Positions 12,398 to 23,976 of a stretch of 64,000 bases of DNA are shown piece by piece. This stretch comes from Bryoerythrophyllum caledonicum. Taxonomy: Eukaryota; Streptophyta; Bryopsida; Pottiales; Pottiaceae. A model generated the notes under the pieces. It did no database searches. It was not told the origin of the DNA and worked only from the letters and a program-made list of their open reading frames with translations. The DNA lies in assembly GCA_963971425.1 (NCBI GenBank), contig OZ020525.1, forward strand, positions 11,972,187 to 12,036,186, read 5' to 3'. A program made the translations under genes and the position numbers. Every line of letters begins with the position of its first letter. Position 1 is the stretch's first letter.

Positions 12398-12651
12398 GAC
12401 TGAGAAGTCGGCGCAGCTTGCTGCGCTCGCTTCTTCACCGTGTCTTGTGGTCTTGCTAACTTTGCCTGTTACTTTGGCTCCTATTTGGTAACAAAGTGTC
12501 GATCCTTTGTTGCCTGTTGTTTGTGGTGACGAAATGCCGATCCTTCTTGCCTGTTGCAGCTACTTGCTCGAATTGGAAAGAACCACTTCCACAGCTACCC
12601 CCCAAGATCGCTAGTGAGAAGGACTTAGCCGATCGTAACCGGTTTAATACT

Positions 12652-12712
12652 GAACCCTAATTCTGAACCCTAATTCCTATACCCTAATTCCTATACCCTA
12701 ATTCCTATAACC
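12652..12712 (+). repeat. Short telomere-like tandem repeat
   Basis: About four degenerate units of ACCCTAATTCCTAT lie in tandem at the presumed 5' edge of the LINE. They resemble the plant telomere word CCCTAA but are interrupted, so this is an interstitial simple repeat rather than a telomere. Confidence 0.7.
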
Positions 12713-15360
12713 TCTGTCTTGTATGCTTATCCCACTCCTACCCTAAATTGTTCCACTCTTCGTGCAATCAACCTATGCACTGCTTGGTGCGTGTGGATCT
12801 CAACAGACGTTGAATTGATCGACCAAGACACTTGACTGTTATCACATTGTTACACACAATTGTAAGCGTTGTGATATCGCAACCGCACTCGGACTCTCAT
12901 CGTAGGGGGAACATGAAACTTCACCAAGGTGCAATTATCAAGAAGTCATGGCCAACATGCACATTGCATGTTCAGATCCGAACCCAAGGAGGGTGAAATT
13001 TAAATACGGCAATATCTGTAGGGTGAAAATTCTCACCCTCCATATTTGATGGGCCACGCGCATGGAACAAGCTAATGTAACCAAATAAGTAATTTGGAGT
13101 CACCAATGCCACCTTGCATCTATGTTTGGATAGTGACTGTGCCTAGATGATTAACCCTGTAGCATGTTGGTTGGCTGACAAAAGACCATAATTTATGGAA
13201 TAAACCCCAAAGTTGACCAAACCACTATGTTTCTCAAAAACAAGTGGACTTTTAGGTGTACAACCCCTATTAGCATTTTGGGGTGACAGTCAAGGTTTAT
13301 ACCCCGAGTACTTTCAGGAAAACCCCAGTATACATGAGGAGTTTCATGCTCTCTTTTCTCTTCACCAATGAGATGCATGGCAATCAATGCTCTTGGATCC
13401 TACCCAATGCAAGCTAAAGTTCCCCCATAGTACCGTGACCAATGTACTGACCCATTGTCCCCAATGGAGCAACGTAGCAACTCTCTTTCTTTCTGTTTTT
13501 AAGTTTTACCCTGCCTTTTTCATTTCTTCCTTTTCAAGAACTCTCTGGAAAAATGTGAGGTAGGAAGTTTGCCTTCTTGGGGAGTATGCAAATGTACATT
13601 GTACGCTTTTTTTTTTTTTGTGTTTTGTGCGTTTTCTTTTTTCTTATTTTTCTTCCACACTACTAATCCTTGTCTGGTGGGCATCATGCTTTCACAGTAC
13701 TAATTCTTCATGGTGGAACAAACAGTCACGCTTAGACTATTTACAATGTCCTCCATTAGAGATCGGAGTTTGTGGGTGGGTTCAAATCTAGGGGTAAGAG
13801 ATGCACTTGACATTTTCATGTGGCTATACTGTGAAATGTGCCGATTTGATACGATATCCCCCACGCTTGGACTTACCACGCGGGGCCACAAGGTGGTGGG
13901 GCCAAACTTGGCCCCTATTTTGTTTTTAGATGGGGCCCTATTTATAGCTAGGGAAGGGTCGCACGTGTAAGCAAAGGCCGTAGGCGCCAAATTTGTCCAA
14001 AAGAATTCCAAAAAAAGCCTCTAGACCCCCCAAAATAAGAGGGCGAGAAAAATGACCCCATGCAATTAAGATGGGGGCCCACCTCGGGTATCCTGTCCGC
14101 GCCGAAATGTGCAAGGAGGGTTTCTTTTCTTTTCTTTTCTTATAAGGATCTGGATAAAGTTTACCTGCACATGATGATCTGCTAAATATCCTCACCCGGT
14201 GCCAGAACTCCCACGGGATCACCCTAGGGCCTAACTCCTGCTGGCTTTAACTCCTGAGTCCTAACCTACTTAACCCTTTGCCGCCCACGTGTCCCAAAAT
14301 GGGACTCTGGAGGTTCTAAAACTCAATTTGCATGAAATCCATAGGGAACTAGGCTTTGATTTATGAGGTTCAGATTTGCGCACACATTACATGAACACTC
14401 TTCAACAATCAGATCATGATTTGGATTTATAGAACTCTTGGAAAAGCTAGGAATACAACACAAAATCCACCAAATACACTAATATACAATGAATATAGTA
14501 TATACCATTCCATATACTATGTTGTATTTCACACACGTGCACATTGATTTTGGTCTTAAATTTTGATTAAAATTTGTCTTTAAGACATTCTTTATTGTAT
14601 TGATATTGTTGATCTCTCTCCTCACATACACACCATCCGTTTTGATTTGTATAAGGTTGGAACATTTTTGTATACAATCAAATAGCAAAAAGCAAAAAAA
14701 TTACAATAATTGTGTATAAATATTTTCTACACATATGATATGTCAATGCAAAGCTATCAACCTAGTGCACATGTGAACCGCTCTAATTCAAAGTAAAAAC
14801 ATTCTTGCAAGAATCTATTGATAGTTGAAGTAGTACACCCTCCAAAATCCACAATTTTCACTACCGGTATACATTAACTTTAAACACTATAATCTATTCC
14901 AACAACCATTGGATGTTGTGCAAAATTTCCCCAAAGTTCAAGTTATGGGCTAAGTTCAATTTTGTAAGGTTAGATATTAATATTAGGCATTGTATTTCAA
15001 AGAAAAAAAATCAGCAGAAATCTTGGTTTTTCCAGAAACATCCATGGGCGGTATTTGGTTAACTCCCACAGGCTCGTGCAATCTTGCTCTTTTGTATGGA
15101 ATCCCAAAAGGCCATGCTTTCCTCGAACTCCAACAACAGGAAATATTCCTCATACCACTGGAAAGATACCACTGGAAAGATTCCGGATACCATTGGCGTC
15201 TGGGAACAATTCTTTGCACCACTAGAAAGATACACAGTCTTGAGTGCTGATGACGTCTATATGTATTCCGTATAACATAGGCGCCCGTATCATACAGCTT
15301 CAGGCAGTCTTCCAGTGAAGCCTTGGGTAGTCTGTGATGGACAGCTTTGCTTCTGATGTG
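12713..15360. other. Gene-free stretch
   Basis: This is AT-rich sequence with short open stretches of no recognisable family. A small inverted repeat (GGAGGGTGA at about 12988, TCACCCTCC at about 13035) and a TTTTC run near 14125-14145 are the only structures noticed. Confidence 0.6.
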
Positions 15361-16068
15361 TTAACCCTTAAAGGACGGAGCTATGACTGTGGAATCAATC
15401 CCGATTTTCATTCTAATATGTGCTCTAATTCTTCATCAAATATTAGTGGAAATATTTTTATTTCATTTTTCAGAGATGACGCCACATGTTTTGTTCATGT
15501 CACAAAAAATACGAGATTTTTTTGTGAAAAATCAAATTATTGTGATTTTCTGAAGAAAAATTAGAGAATATTCATATCATATACAAATTTTGCGTAAAAA
15601 ATATGATAATTTCACCGAAGGTATACATTATTGTGCTAAAACTTGTGGTGTAGATGAAACTTCCGTGTTCAGCTAAAATTAGAAAATTGGTCATCCATGG
15701 TAAAAGGCCCAAAGTTCAAAGTGCAATAACTTACTCAATTTTATGTATTTTGGAAACTAGATTTGATAAATTTTATTTGATTAGTTTGACTCAATTTCAA
15801 AAAATATCATTTTCATGACTCAAATTCAGATTTAGAGCCGAAGCTAGAAGTTTCTAAAATACACTACGTTGAGTTCCATGTCACAAACATTTTCTTGTTT
15901 AGAGAAAACTCACACTCTATGAAGGGTATCTACAATGCATGGGGTACATGCACTCATTGACAACACCTTCACAAAAAATTGGATGAAAGTAATGTTTTAT
16001 CATCACGAGGGAGCATTTTACATTCTTCCATCAACCAGATTTTGGTTGCCCCGACATTTAAGGGTTAA
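15361..16068. mobile_element. Putative MITE with TTAACCCTTAAA ends
   Basis: The left end is TTAACCCTTAAAGG and the right end is ATTTAAGGGTTAA, an inverted repeat of about 12 bp. The same terminal word recurs at 39324 and, inverted, at 39631; isolated versions occur near 14270 and 33306. The interior is AT-rich and non-coding. No target duplication was identified, so the assignment is tentative. Confidence 0.4.
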
Positions 16069-18507
16069 AGTCTCAAGCCCCGCATCTTGAAGTTGTTAGG
16101 ATTGTTGAATCAATTTAGCAAGTTCATGCACTCAAGAATGTGTCTCTTTCTAGTGGTGCAAAGAATTGTTCCAATGAATGTTTTGGTATTGTTGATAATA
16201 GGGTTTGTATATATTTTTATGCCTATCCTTGATTTGTGAGTATAAAAAAGATGCATATTCTCAAGTAATATATTTGAAAAAATAAATTATTGGTACCATT
16301 GGATTAAACATGTCCAATATGGTATGATCCAAAAATAAAAGTGTAATTCATGTGTAGTTTATAATAATCCACTTCAATAAATGATTTGAAAATATAAATC
16401 TCCAAAAATTGGGGTCCTAGCATACAAATATTTAAGATAAAATTGAGTAAATGATTAGGAAGGCGGTACAAATTAAAACTCAAGCATGATGACATCAAAA
16501 AAGAAATAGCCAATATTATTGTTCAACCAATAGACATTTATGCATAAGATTGGACCTCGTGTCTAATCTCACTATTTTAGAAGATGCTTTATAAAATCAT
16601 TGATGCAAATATGACAAGCTGGAAATTAGTAATAAACAATATAAACCATATTTGATCATAATGAAGATTATACATGCATTTTGCTTCAAATTATGATATT
16701 TTTATTTTTTAGTTTTGTTGAATTCCGTAGTTTGAGTTTAAAATCATGGCACGGTTCCATTTAACAATGGTATTATTTGCAGTTATATCAACATCACTTA
16801 GATTCAATGTGGATATTGTTTTAATGGGTTTGATAATTGTGACACCTCAAGCTTAAGAATTCCATCAGGTGTATATAATGTATTTGTGAAAATCTTGAAG
16901 ACATTCTAACATATTGTGGTAATTAAATAAGAACTTAGATTCTTTTTTCAATTGTATAATTCATTTGTTTTAATTAACCTACCCTTACTAGTACAAAACA
17001 TATGCTTCTGCAGTGTAAATATATTTAAAAGTGAATATTCAGTACCAAAATGTTTGTATCATCTCCACGAAACAATGGCTCAATGATGAAACCACAAAGT
17101 TTGCATAGTTCCTATTGATCCATTGTATAAAATAATTTGTAAATAGGAATCATTCAATAATGGTGGAATGGTTTTCCTAGGTTCCTAGGAATCATTTGAT
17201 AATGAATGGATTTCTATATACTCCTATTGTGTTGGGATGGCTTTATGAAAATTGTGTAAATATGGATATTAGTATATGTGTTTATCAAGTTATAGGTATC
17301 CTACGGTTAATATGCATCTTGAAGGGCAACCAAAAACTTGAGGTAGAAAATTCTCTAATACCAATTTATAATTATACATTACTATACAAAATGTTGCAAA
17401 GATGAAATTGTAGAACATGCGCTGTTCCTTTTGATCGACTTAAACAATGCAAATAGATATATTAAGTGAAAATTGTAGTTTATGCACTTTTAAAAACGTA
17501 AGGTAGTAATCCTATACATTTAATTTCAAAGGGCCACCGGCCACATAGTTTACAAATGTGTCTTATTTTCATTGTCATAGTTATATATAATGTATCCAAT
17601 CTAAAAATATGCTCGAAAATCTTATTAATATGTTTGTTTACTAATTTTACTTCAATTGAAGAAATAACATCGTCATGCAAAATTTAATTTCCAATTTATT
17701 ACAACTAGGATTTGAACCAAAAATCCTATGGCATATTCAAAGTCTCAATCCTAAACCATGGTTTTCCTAAATCTTAACCCTAAACTCTAACCCTAACCTA
17801 TAAACCAAACCCTGGATATAAATATGGATATATGTCTGCTAATCCTCAATCCAATTTTTCCTGCCTAATTTCAAAGATGGCATTTGGCGCATATCCACTT
17901 TTTGGACTCTTTCCAAAATTCTTGTTTTAGCCACTACTTTGGACTAGGCTAATAGCCGTTCCTGCCCAAGCGGTCATAGGCACTACAATGGCTTCAATAG
18001 AGGTGATGGAGTTGATTCTTTCTTTCTCTCTTCACTGAGTTAGGTCTACGTGTGTTGCTTTGGCGATAACTACACAAAGTTGAAGAGGATTTGTGTACAA
18101 AGATGATGTAGGCGGCTGCACGGTATTGAAGAGGATGTGTGCGTAAAGTTCATGTGGGCGGCTACGCAACGTTTCATTGAACGCTTCCAGAAGGTTGAGT
18201 AGCTAAATTCAAGGGCACTCAAGGTTACCATCATTTCAAGTCAGCGAGGTATGGTTTAGGATTTAGAGAATCCTTACAATTACTCTCTATTTGAGGGCTT
18301 CAACATTTTGATTTAATCTCTACATTCATATATTCAGGTGAGGGTCTTCTTCCATTTCAATTATTTCTTGTTCTTGCCCTATGGTGTGTCAATGTGAATG
18401 TCTCATGTAGAGGAACTTGTTAGAGAGGAGTGATACCATTGCTTTTGAAGTGCTCGGTATATGACATGCCGATATTTGCGGAATGGTTAACAAGATCAGC
18501 AACAGAC
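16069..18507. other. Gene-free AT-rich stretch
   Basis: No coding region, RNA gene or clear repeat structure is supported. Short CCCTAA-like words occur near 17770-17810. Confidence 0.6.
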
Positions 18508-18720
18508 AGTTTAGGTCGAGTCGAACTAAACTGTTAGCCCTTATTCCGGCTACAATTTAAGTCGAGTCAACCTAAACTATCAGCCCCAATTCCAAGTACA
18601 ATTTAGCTCAAATCATCCTAAACTGTCACCCCCAATTCCAGGTACATTTTAGCTCAAATCGACCTAAACTGTCAGCCCTAATAATTCCAAGTACAGTTTA
18701 GCTCGAATCGATCTAAACCA
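18508..18720 (+). repeat. Tandem repeat, about 55 bp unit, 4 copies
   Basis: Four degenerate units each contain TTTAG-TCGA-TCGA-CTAAAC followed by TGTCAGCCCCAATTCCA. The core resembles the palindrome TTAGGTCGACTCGACCTAA of the foldback element at 54985-55388 and the motif in the element at 52041-52220. Confidence 0.75.
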
Positions 18721-18812
18721 TATACCTCAATTTCGGAGCTTCAAACAAGGTCTGTCTATACTAGTGTGTCTCCAAGTGTCTTCAAGGCAAGACTTATATA
18801 TATGAACTGTGC

Positions 18813-19246
18813 AGCGATAACTCAAAATTTGAAAACTCTAGTCATTATCGGCATTGGGTCATGAAGTGTGCAATTTTGGGTTGTTCCACCTCAATTGAAC
18901 TCTCACTGGTGGCCTTGCCTCGAAAGTTGAACAAGGCCGATTAGCATTGGGTACCTCCATGAGTTGATTATCCATGGCATGTCTTCTCTCTATTTACTCA
19001 CTCTCACTTATTAACATTGGGCAAAGGAGGGCACCAAATCTCACCTACTCTACAGTATGATAATGGGCTCCGGTAGTTTTTGGGCTTCTAAATTCTGTAT
19101 CAATTGCAAATCTTTGAGATTAAATTTGAAAAAATATTTGTTGAGTTTCATTCCAAATTCCGCATCTTCCTACATAAGTTTTTTTGACATACAATGTCAT
19201 TTAAGTCCCCAACTGGCTTGAGTGATCAGAATTGGGTGCCTCTACC
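18813..19246. mobile_element. MITE, left-truncated copy (family of 38128 and 58412)
   Basis: The sequence from CGATAACTCAAAATTTG to GGGTGCCTCTACC matches the complete copies at 38128-38637 (opposite orientation) and 58412-58953 (same orientation) over more than 400 bp. The right terminus GTGATCAGAATTGGGTGCC is present; the left terminus and about 100 bp are missing. Confidence 0.75.
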
Positions 19247-19326
19247 TTGAATTGTTTAGCTACATCAATTCGAATGTCGGACTTTCTGGATCCATTGATT
19301 AAAGAAGAAAAGTCAAGCCCTCACCA
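19247..19326 (+). repeat. Left half of the repeat interrupted by the MULE
   Basis: CATCAATTCGAATGTCGGAC and the following bases match 3719-3790. The matching right half resumes at 32696. See the element at 19336-32686. Confidence 0.6.
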
Positions 19327-19335
19327 CGCACAATA

Positions 19336-20108
19336 CCCGGTCACTACAGTCAATCCGGGTTCGCGGTGTTAGGGCCCGGTTTTAGGCCTCACACCGCGAA
19401 GAGCGGCCCTTCTCCCCAAGTGCCTTTTCGCCTCCAAGCGCCCTTCTTTGCACGATAACGTCCACTTTCGCCCACAATTTTTTCGCGCTGCCCGTATCCC
19501 TTATCGGCATTCTCGCCAATAGCCCCTTCTCCCCCCGCCTTCTTCGGATCACCGAAAGCCCCTTCTCGCCCAGCCACGTGTACTCCAGAATGACCCGTCC
19601 TTCTCAGCGGCTGCCGGCGCGAAGTGTCATCCACATCGTTTGTGTTTGGCGCGGTCTTTCGCACGATCTATTGTGCCGTATAGTACTCTGCCGGAAGGGG
19701 AGTGCTTGTCTCCGCGTGAATGGAGTTCCTCGATCTCAATCTCCCCATACAGGACATGCCGAATGGGAATTCTGGCGAGACGGCGCCACCAACCATTGCC
19801 AATAACGGGGAAGCAGGGAGGAATTGGAGGCGTCAAGGGAGAAAGAAATCGGCTGGCGTGCGTGAGAAGGGGGTGGAGGACCTTGATGCCGCATTCCGGG
19901 AAGGCCCGCATATAGACTACCTGAAGAAACACGGTGACAAGGTTCTTTGGATGCGCGATTCATTACAGAACCGTCCTCCTGGAATTTTGACATGGAAATG
20001 TTTTAGGTGGAACATGGAGGCCGAGAATGATACGAGGATCGTAGAGGATTCGCAACCAGCGAAGAGAAAGCAGTCCAAGCTTATCGCCTACATTCCCTGG
20101 GAAAGGAT
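19336..20108 (+). repeat. MULE left terminal inverted repeat
   Basis: It matches the reverse complement of 32024-32686 with few differences over most of its length. A stretch of about 100 bp (about 19952-20055) is absent from the right repeat. The arm covers the start of the plus-strand ORF at 19720. Confidence 0.9.
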
Positions 20109-20262
20109 CTTGGATTTCGTAGAGGGTGAGCAGTCTGGCCGAAAGGATGTAGAAACTACCTTCGTCCGCGACAAGAATGAACCCACAAACGTTGGCGAGA
20201 AGACGCACTATCGGTGGAACTGCCACATCGAGTACCAGTGGTACGTGAATCTCGACCTCTAA
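19720..20262 (+). CDS. MULE-encoded N-terminal ORF or first exon with LDLNLP motif
   Basis: This is an open frame of 180 codons beginning MEFLDLNLPIQDMPN, mostly inside the left inverted repeat. LDLNLP is an LxLxL (EAR-type) word that in plant transcription factors recruits co-repressors; that role is not demonstrated here. The rest is basic and polar (GRNWRRQGRKKSAGVREKG). The right inverted repeat encodes the same start on the minus strand. It may be a separate small protein or the first exon of the transposase gene whose main body starts near 21.1 kb. I know no family for it. Confidence 0.5.
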   Translation: MEFLDLNLPIQDMPNGNSGETAPPTIANNGEAGRNWRRQGRKKSAGVREKGVEDLDAAFREGPHIDYLKKHGDKVLWMRDSLQNRPPGILTWKCFRWNMEAENDTRIVEDSQPAKRKQSKLIAYIPWERILDFVEGEQSGRKDVETTFVRDKNEPTNVGEKTHYRWNCHIEYQWYVNLDL

Positions 20263-21123
20263 TATCACAATATGCACGGTAGATCTGCTTATCGGTTGTG
20301 CCGTAATATCTCTTCAGTACTACACGTATCTCTAATGGTCATAGCCGATAAGCAGATGGGTAGAAGCACACTAAGGTGGGTGCACTTTCGGACAACCTAT
20401 TGTACCAAAAAAGTGGTAAAAGTCAACCCTTCTTTGGGATCCAATTTGCCTTGTGTACATTGAGTATAAACAAGAATATTTTTAGCATTCCTAAAGCGTG
20501 GCAGGTGGTGTGACACGCGCGGCTTTAGGAGCCTCAAAAATTGCGCCAATTGTAGTTTTTGGAGGCGTTTAAGAGGTTTAATTTGTACTATATTTGTACC
20601 TTTGCAGGAGTGGAAGGTGTTTCAGTTTCCCACCTTTTACTCATATTACTTGAAAATCAGTTTGCTACCCACATGGGGATCCCCTTAAAAGGACTAGTTA
20701 CTGGAAAAAAAACGAAGTTTGGATCATTTTTGAGTATATTTTGCCCAAAAATAATTTTAGCACTTTGACCGTAAAAATCACAATGAGCGACTAAAAATTA
20801 TCACAACTTTTAATGTGCATTTGAAGGCTTTAAACATGTTCTTCCATTATCTAAGTGTGAATTTGTACTATCTTATGTCAAACAACATGATATTCGTACT
20901 TTTGTTTTTTTTATCCAGACTGTGACTTACTTTCTGAAAGTTAAAAAAGTACATATATTTATGTGTTCCCAATGTTTTTTGGAGTAAAGCACAATAGTTT
21001 TATAATATTCATTAGTATTTCCAACATCGTTGCCAAAAACATTAGTACTTTTGCATTGGGAGCACTACTAATCCGGCCATTGAAATTTGGGACCCCCTGA
21101 AAAAACTGCTCGTGACGTACTAA
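20263..21123 (+). other. Non-coding interior of the MULE
   Basis: AT-rich sequence between the N-terminal ORF and the transposase body, without convincing coding capacity. It may be an intron or an intergenic spacer of the element. TTATCG/CGATAA words lie at 20289 and 20346. Confidence 0.5.
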
Positions 21124-23534
21124 GTGCTCCACCCTAACTTGCTTCCACCCAGATGGCGTTGTCAATACGGTCCCGAAGACAAAATGGACAAGATCCAAGC
21201 AATCACGCCCGAAATGACACCAACGCCATCGAAATACAATCACAAAGGGAAACAACTTACTTCCGGCGCTGGCCAAAAAGGCCCTCGTGCCACCGATGCG
21301 AAGGAGGGGGGGTCTATGAAAGTGGGCTGCCAATGTCGATTCTACGTAAAGAGGTACTATTTTCTCCCATATATTGCCGAGATAGGGTACTTTTGCTCGT
21401 AACATGTCGACACACAGGGCCTCATCGTCGACGATAAGGACAATGTGCAGAGGAGAAAGCTCCGCTTTTGGAAGTACATGTCGGAGGAAGTAAGGCTTTG
21501 GGTTCTCAGGCAATTTGAGGAGCAAGTTTCGATGGCAGCTATAATACAGAAGCACGAGAAGCTGGTACTGAAGGCGCGCGATGAGGGCACTCTTATGCCT
21601 TCTCGGGATTGTTTCCTTAGTATGGAGGACATCCGCAACATATGCGGAGTCCGTGCGCAGGAACTATACAAGAAACACGACAATGACATTTAGACTGTGA
21701 GAATGTGGGTAAGAGAAAACCGAGGTACGGTTTTTTACTACCAAGACCCGGGCAACAAGGTTGACGGAGTACTGAATGCCGGTAACGTACCCTTCGTAAT
21801 TGGGATTCAAACCCCATTTCAGACGCACATGATGCTAAAATACAGTCACAAAAACATTATTGCTATAGACGGGACATTCGCAACGAACAACAAAAAGGTA
21901 CACATACCTATACCGTGGTCCATGTAGGGTCCATCTAGAAATTAGGAGCATTCACTCCCATACCGCTTAATTTCTTGCTTGCGTGTCCAGTTTCCGCTCT
22001 TCACAATGATGGTATTCGACAAGTGGAGAAACGGGGTTCCAGTGGCTTTCGTGATCACTACGAAATCCAAACAAACAAATCTTATGCCTTGGATGCACGC
22101 TCTGAAGTAGAAGTTGGTGCAGATAAGGCCGGACTGGAGACCCACTGCCTTTGTACTTGACGACGCCGATAATGAGATCAACTCTCTTCGGTAAGCGATT
22201 TAGCATTCTTACATAATCGGGTGACGGGCCTTCGGCGAGTTGTACTTATCGGCTTGTCGGGTTATCGCAGGGAGGTTTGGCCGCACTCGCATCTATTTCT
22301 ATGTCTCTGGCATGTTCGTCGAGCGTGGCAGAAGAATGCATGTGCTAAGTTGAAAGACATGGAGAAGAGGGCCGGAGCCTTGCAAATTGTGGGCTCACTT
22401 ATGTACGTATCAGAGACACCAAGTGACTTCCAAAACCCTTTGACGAGAGCTCCCGGCGATAAGGTGTGGAATTTGGTAGAGTGAGTGCAGCATGTCTACG
22501 GCGAAGCTAAGGCTCTCTTGCCAACCGCTGATGCATACTGGAAGTACTTCGACAAGGAATGGCTCCCGAAAATCAAAATGTGGGTTGTGGGAGACCGGAA
22601 AATCCCCCATGCTGGGCAGGACACCACTGCAGCAATCGAATCATACCATTCTAACATGAAAGCAGTGCTCCGGCAATCCAAAAGGAAGCTTATCGGCCAA
22701 AGGATGGACTGGCTTATTTATGAGCTCACTGGAAATGTCATCGAGAAGTATGATTACAGTCACTGGTGTAAGCTGAACCGTTTTATAAAGAACAAGAGGC
22801 AGCGGCAGATCATGGTCAATGCAATCAACCAAACAAATACAATTCCCGATAATGTGGTTACCTTGCCCGAGTGGTCGGGAGGTCCTGCATATGTTAAATC
22901 CTCGAATAGGAGACACCTTACATATGCGGTATACAATCCATGCACCGAATGGGCCGTCTGCCAATGTGTTAATTCCCAGAAAGGTAACATCTGTAAGCAC
23001 CAGGTTAAGGTCCTGAAAATGACAAGACCTGACCTGGCGGAGGGAAAAATTGCGAGATATCTAGGCTCTCTTCGTGGCACAATCCAAGGTGGAATGACGA
23101 ATCTGCTCCGCCAACACAATGGTCGACACCCGAATACCGAGGGCTTCCCCGATAATGATGTCCCCTCCGATACCGAAACCGGAGATGTGATCCTAGTGGC
23201 TACCAACCATCGAGAATTAGGCGAGACATGGGTATGCAACTTTGATCGTATGCATCAGTTTGTCCTGAAGCTACTCGACAAGGCTTATCGGCAACCGTTG
23301 TTGGCAAGGCACTTGGATGCAGCATTGCGCAACACCGACGCCACCCTCTCAAGGTTGGAGGCTGAAATCAAAGACGGAATGCTTCATCCACTCCAGAAGA
23401 TAGCTGCACCGCTCTCCACAAATGAAGACGGTCTTGGAATGAGGCTTCGAAGATTGCATGACTTCCTGGATTCGAGAGGTTTTCGGGTGAGGTCTATTCC
23501 AACTAGCGAAAGACTAACTCAAGAAACGACTTAG
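21124..23534 (+). pseudogene. MULE transposase with SWIM zinc finger
   Basis: A frame from about 21445 (LRFWKYMSEEVRLWVLRQF) leads to the first catalytic Asp in NIIAIDGTFATNNKK (about 21870). After a break come MVFDKWRNGVPVAFVI (about 22006), LDDADNEINSLR with the second Asp (about 22158), a probable intron ending at about 22270, CLWHVRRAW (about 22308), and a 349-codon block from 22485. That block contains the SWIM finger CQCVNSQKGNICKH (about 22966). These are the standard landmarks of MULE transposases, which cut and rejoin DNA by a DDE mechanism. In-frame stops at about 21403 (TAA), 21691 (TAG) and 22482 (TGA) and a frame break near 21927 make it inactive. It is otherwise nearly complete, so decay is recent or slow. 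Confidence 0.88.
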
Positions 23535-23976
23535 GTTATCGCTCCGATGTGGTTGAGTATAAAGGGCAGCGGAATTTAGCTGGTTATCTGCGCCGATAAC
23601 CATAAGTAATCTCCTGAAGGAATACTACCGATAAGATCCTCTTAGATTAAGTTCCATGCATCTCATGAAATTTCTAGTGAAGTGATATTTCTTTAGTTAT
23701 GAAGTTAAAACTCGACATTCAATATAATCGGCAAAGACAAGATTTTAAGTTCCGCTTACAGGCCTCAAGTGGGTCTCAAATTCCGTTTGTGTGCGCTATC
23801 GAAAAATTTGTCATTTACAATGAATGAAATGTACAACATCGGCATCCTATTAATATGTACAAATTCCTGGAGTCTATCGGTTGTGTACAACACCCCCCCC
23901 CCCTTATCGCCTACTTCTTCGTCTTGGTGGTGCCCTTCGATTTTTTCGATTTATTCGCCCCTTCTTGCAAAGTTGC

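Larger units (their letters stand above)
4186..12650 (-). mobile_element. L1-type LINE, near full length but decayed
   Basis: On the minus strand, in order, are an ORF1 with a DUF4283-like block, an APE-type endonuclease, reverse transcriptase with motif A (LDFTKAYD) and motif C (QYADDTS), and a C-terminal zf-RVT finger (CPIC...H...C). The 3' end (TTTGCAGTAAAGG..CCCTTTACTTGTGTC, then AAAAATAAAATAAAA) is at about 4186-4170. The 5' boundary near 12.6 kb is approximate, and no target duplication was found. The length without the CACTA insertion, about 6.9 kb, fits plant L1 elements. Several frame breaks make it non-functional. Confidence 0.85.

Noticed and set aside
12652-12712. CCCTAA-rich tract as a telomere
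   Set aside because: Only a few interrupted units with an AATTCCTAT spacer; interstitial simple repeat.
13770-13800. GGGTTCAAATC word resembling a tRNA T-loop
   Set aside because: No flanking stems or anticodon arm; chance match.
17690-17760. GGTTCAAATCC-like B-box word on the minus strand, as in tRNAs or SINEs
   Set aside because: No A box at the right spacing, no cloverleaf and no acceptor stem could be formed.
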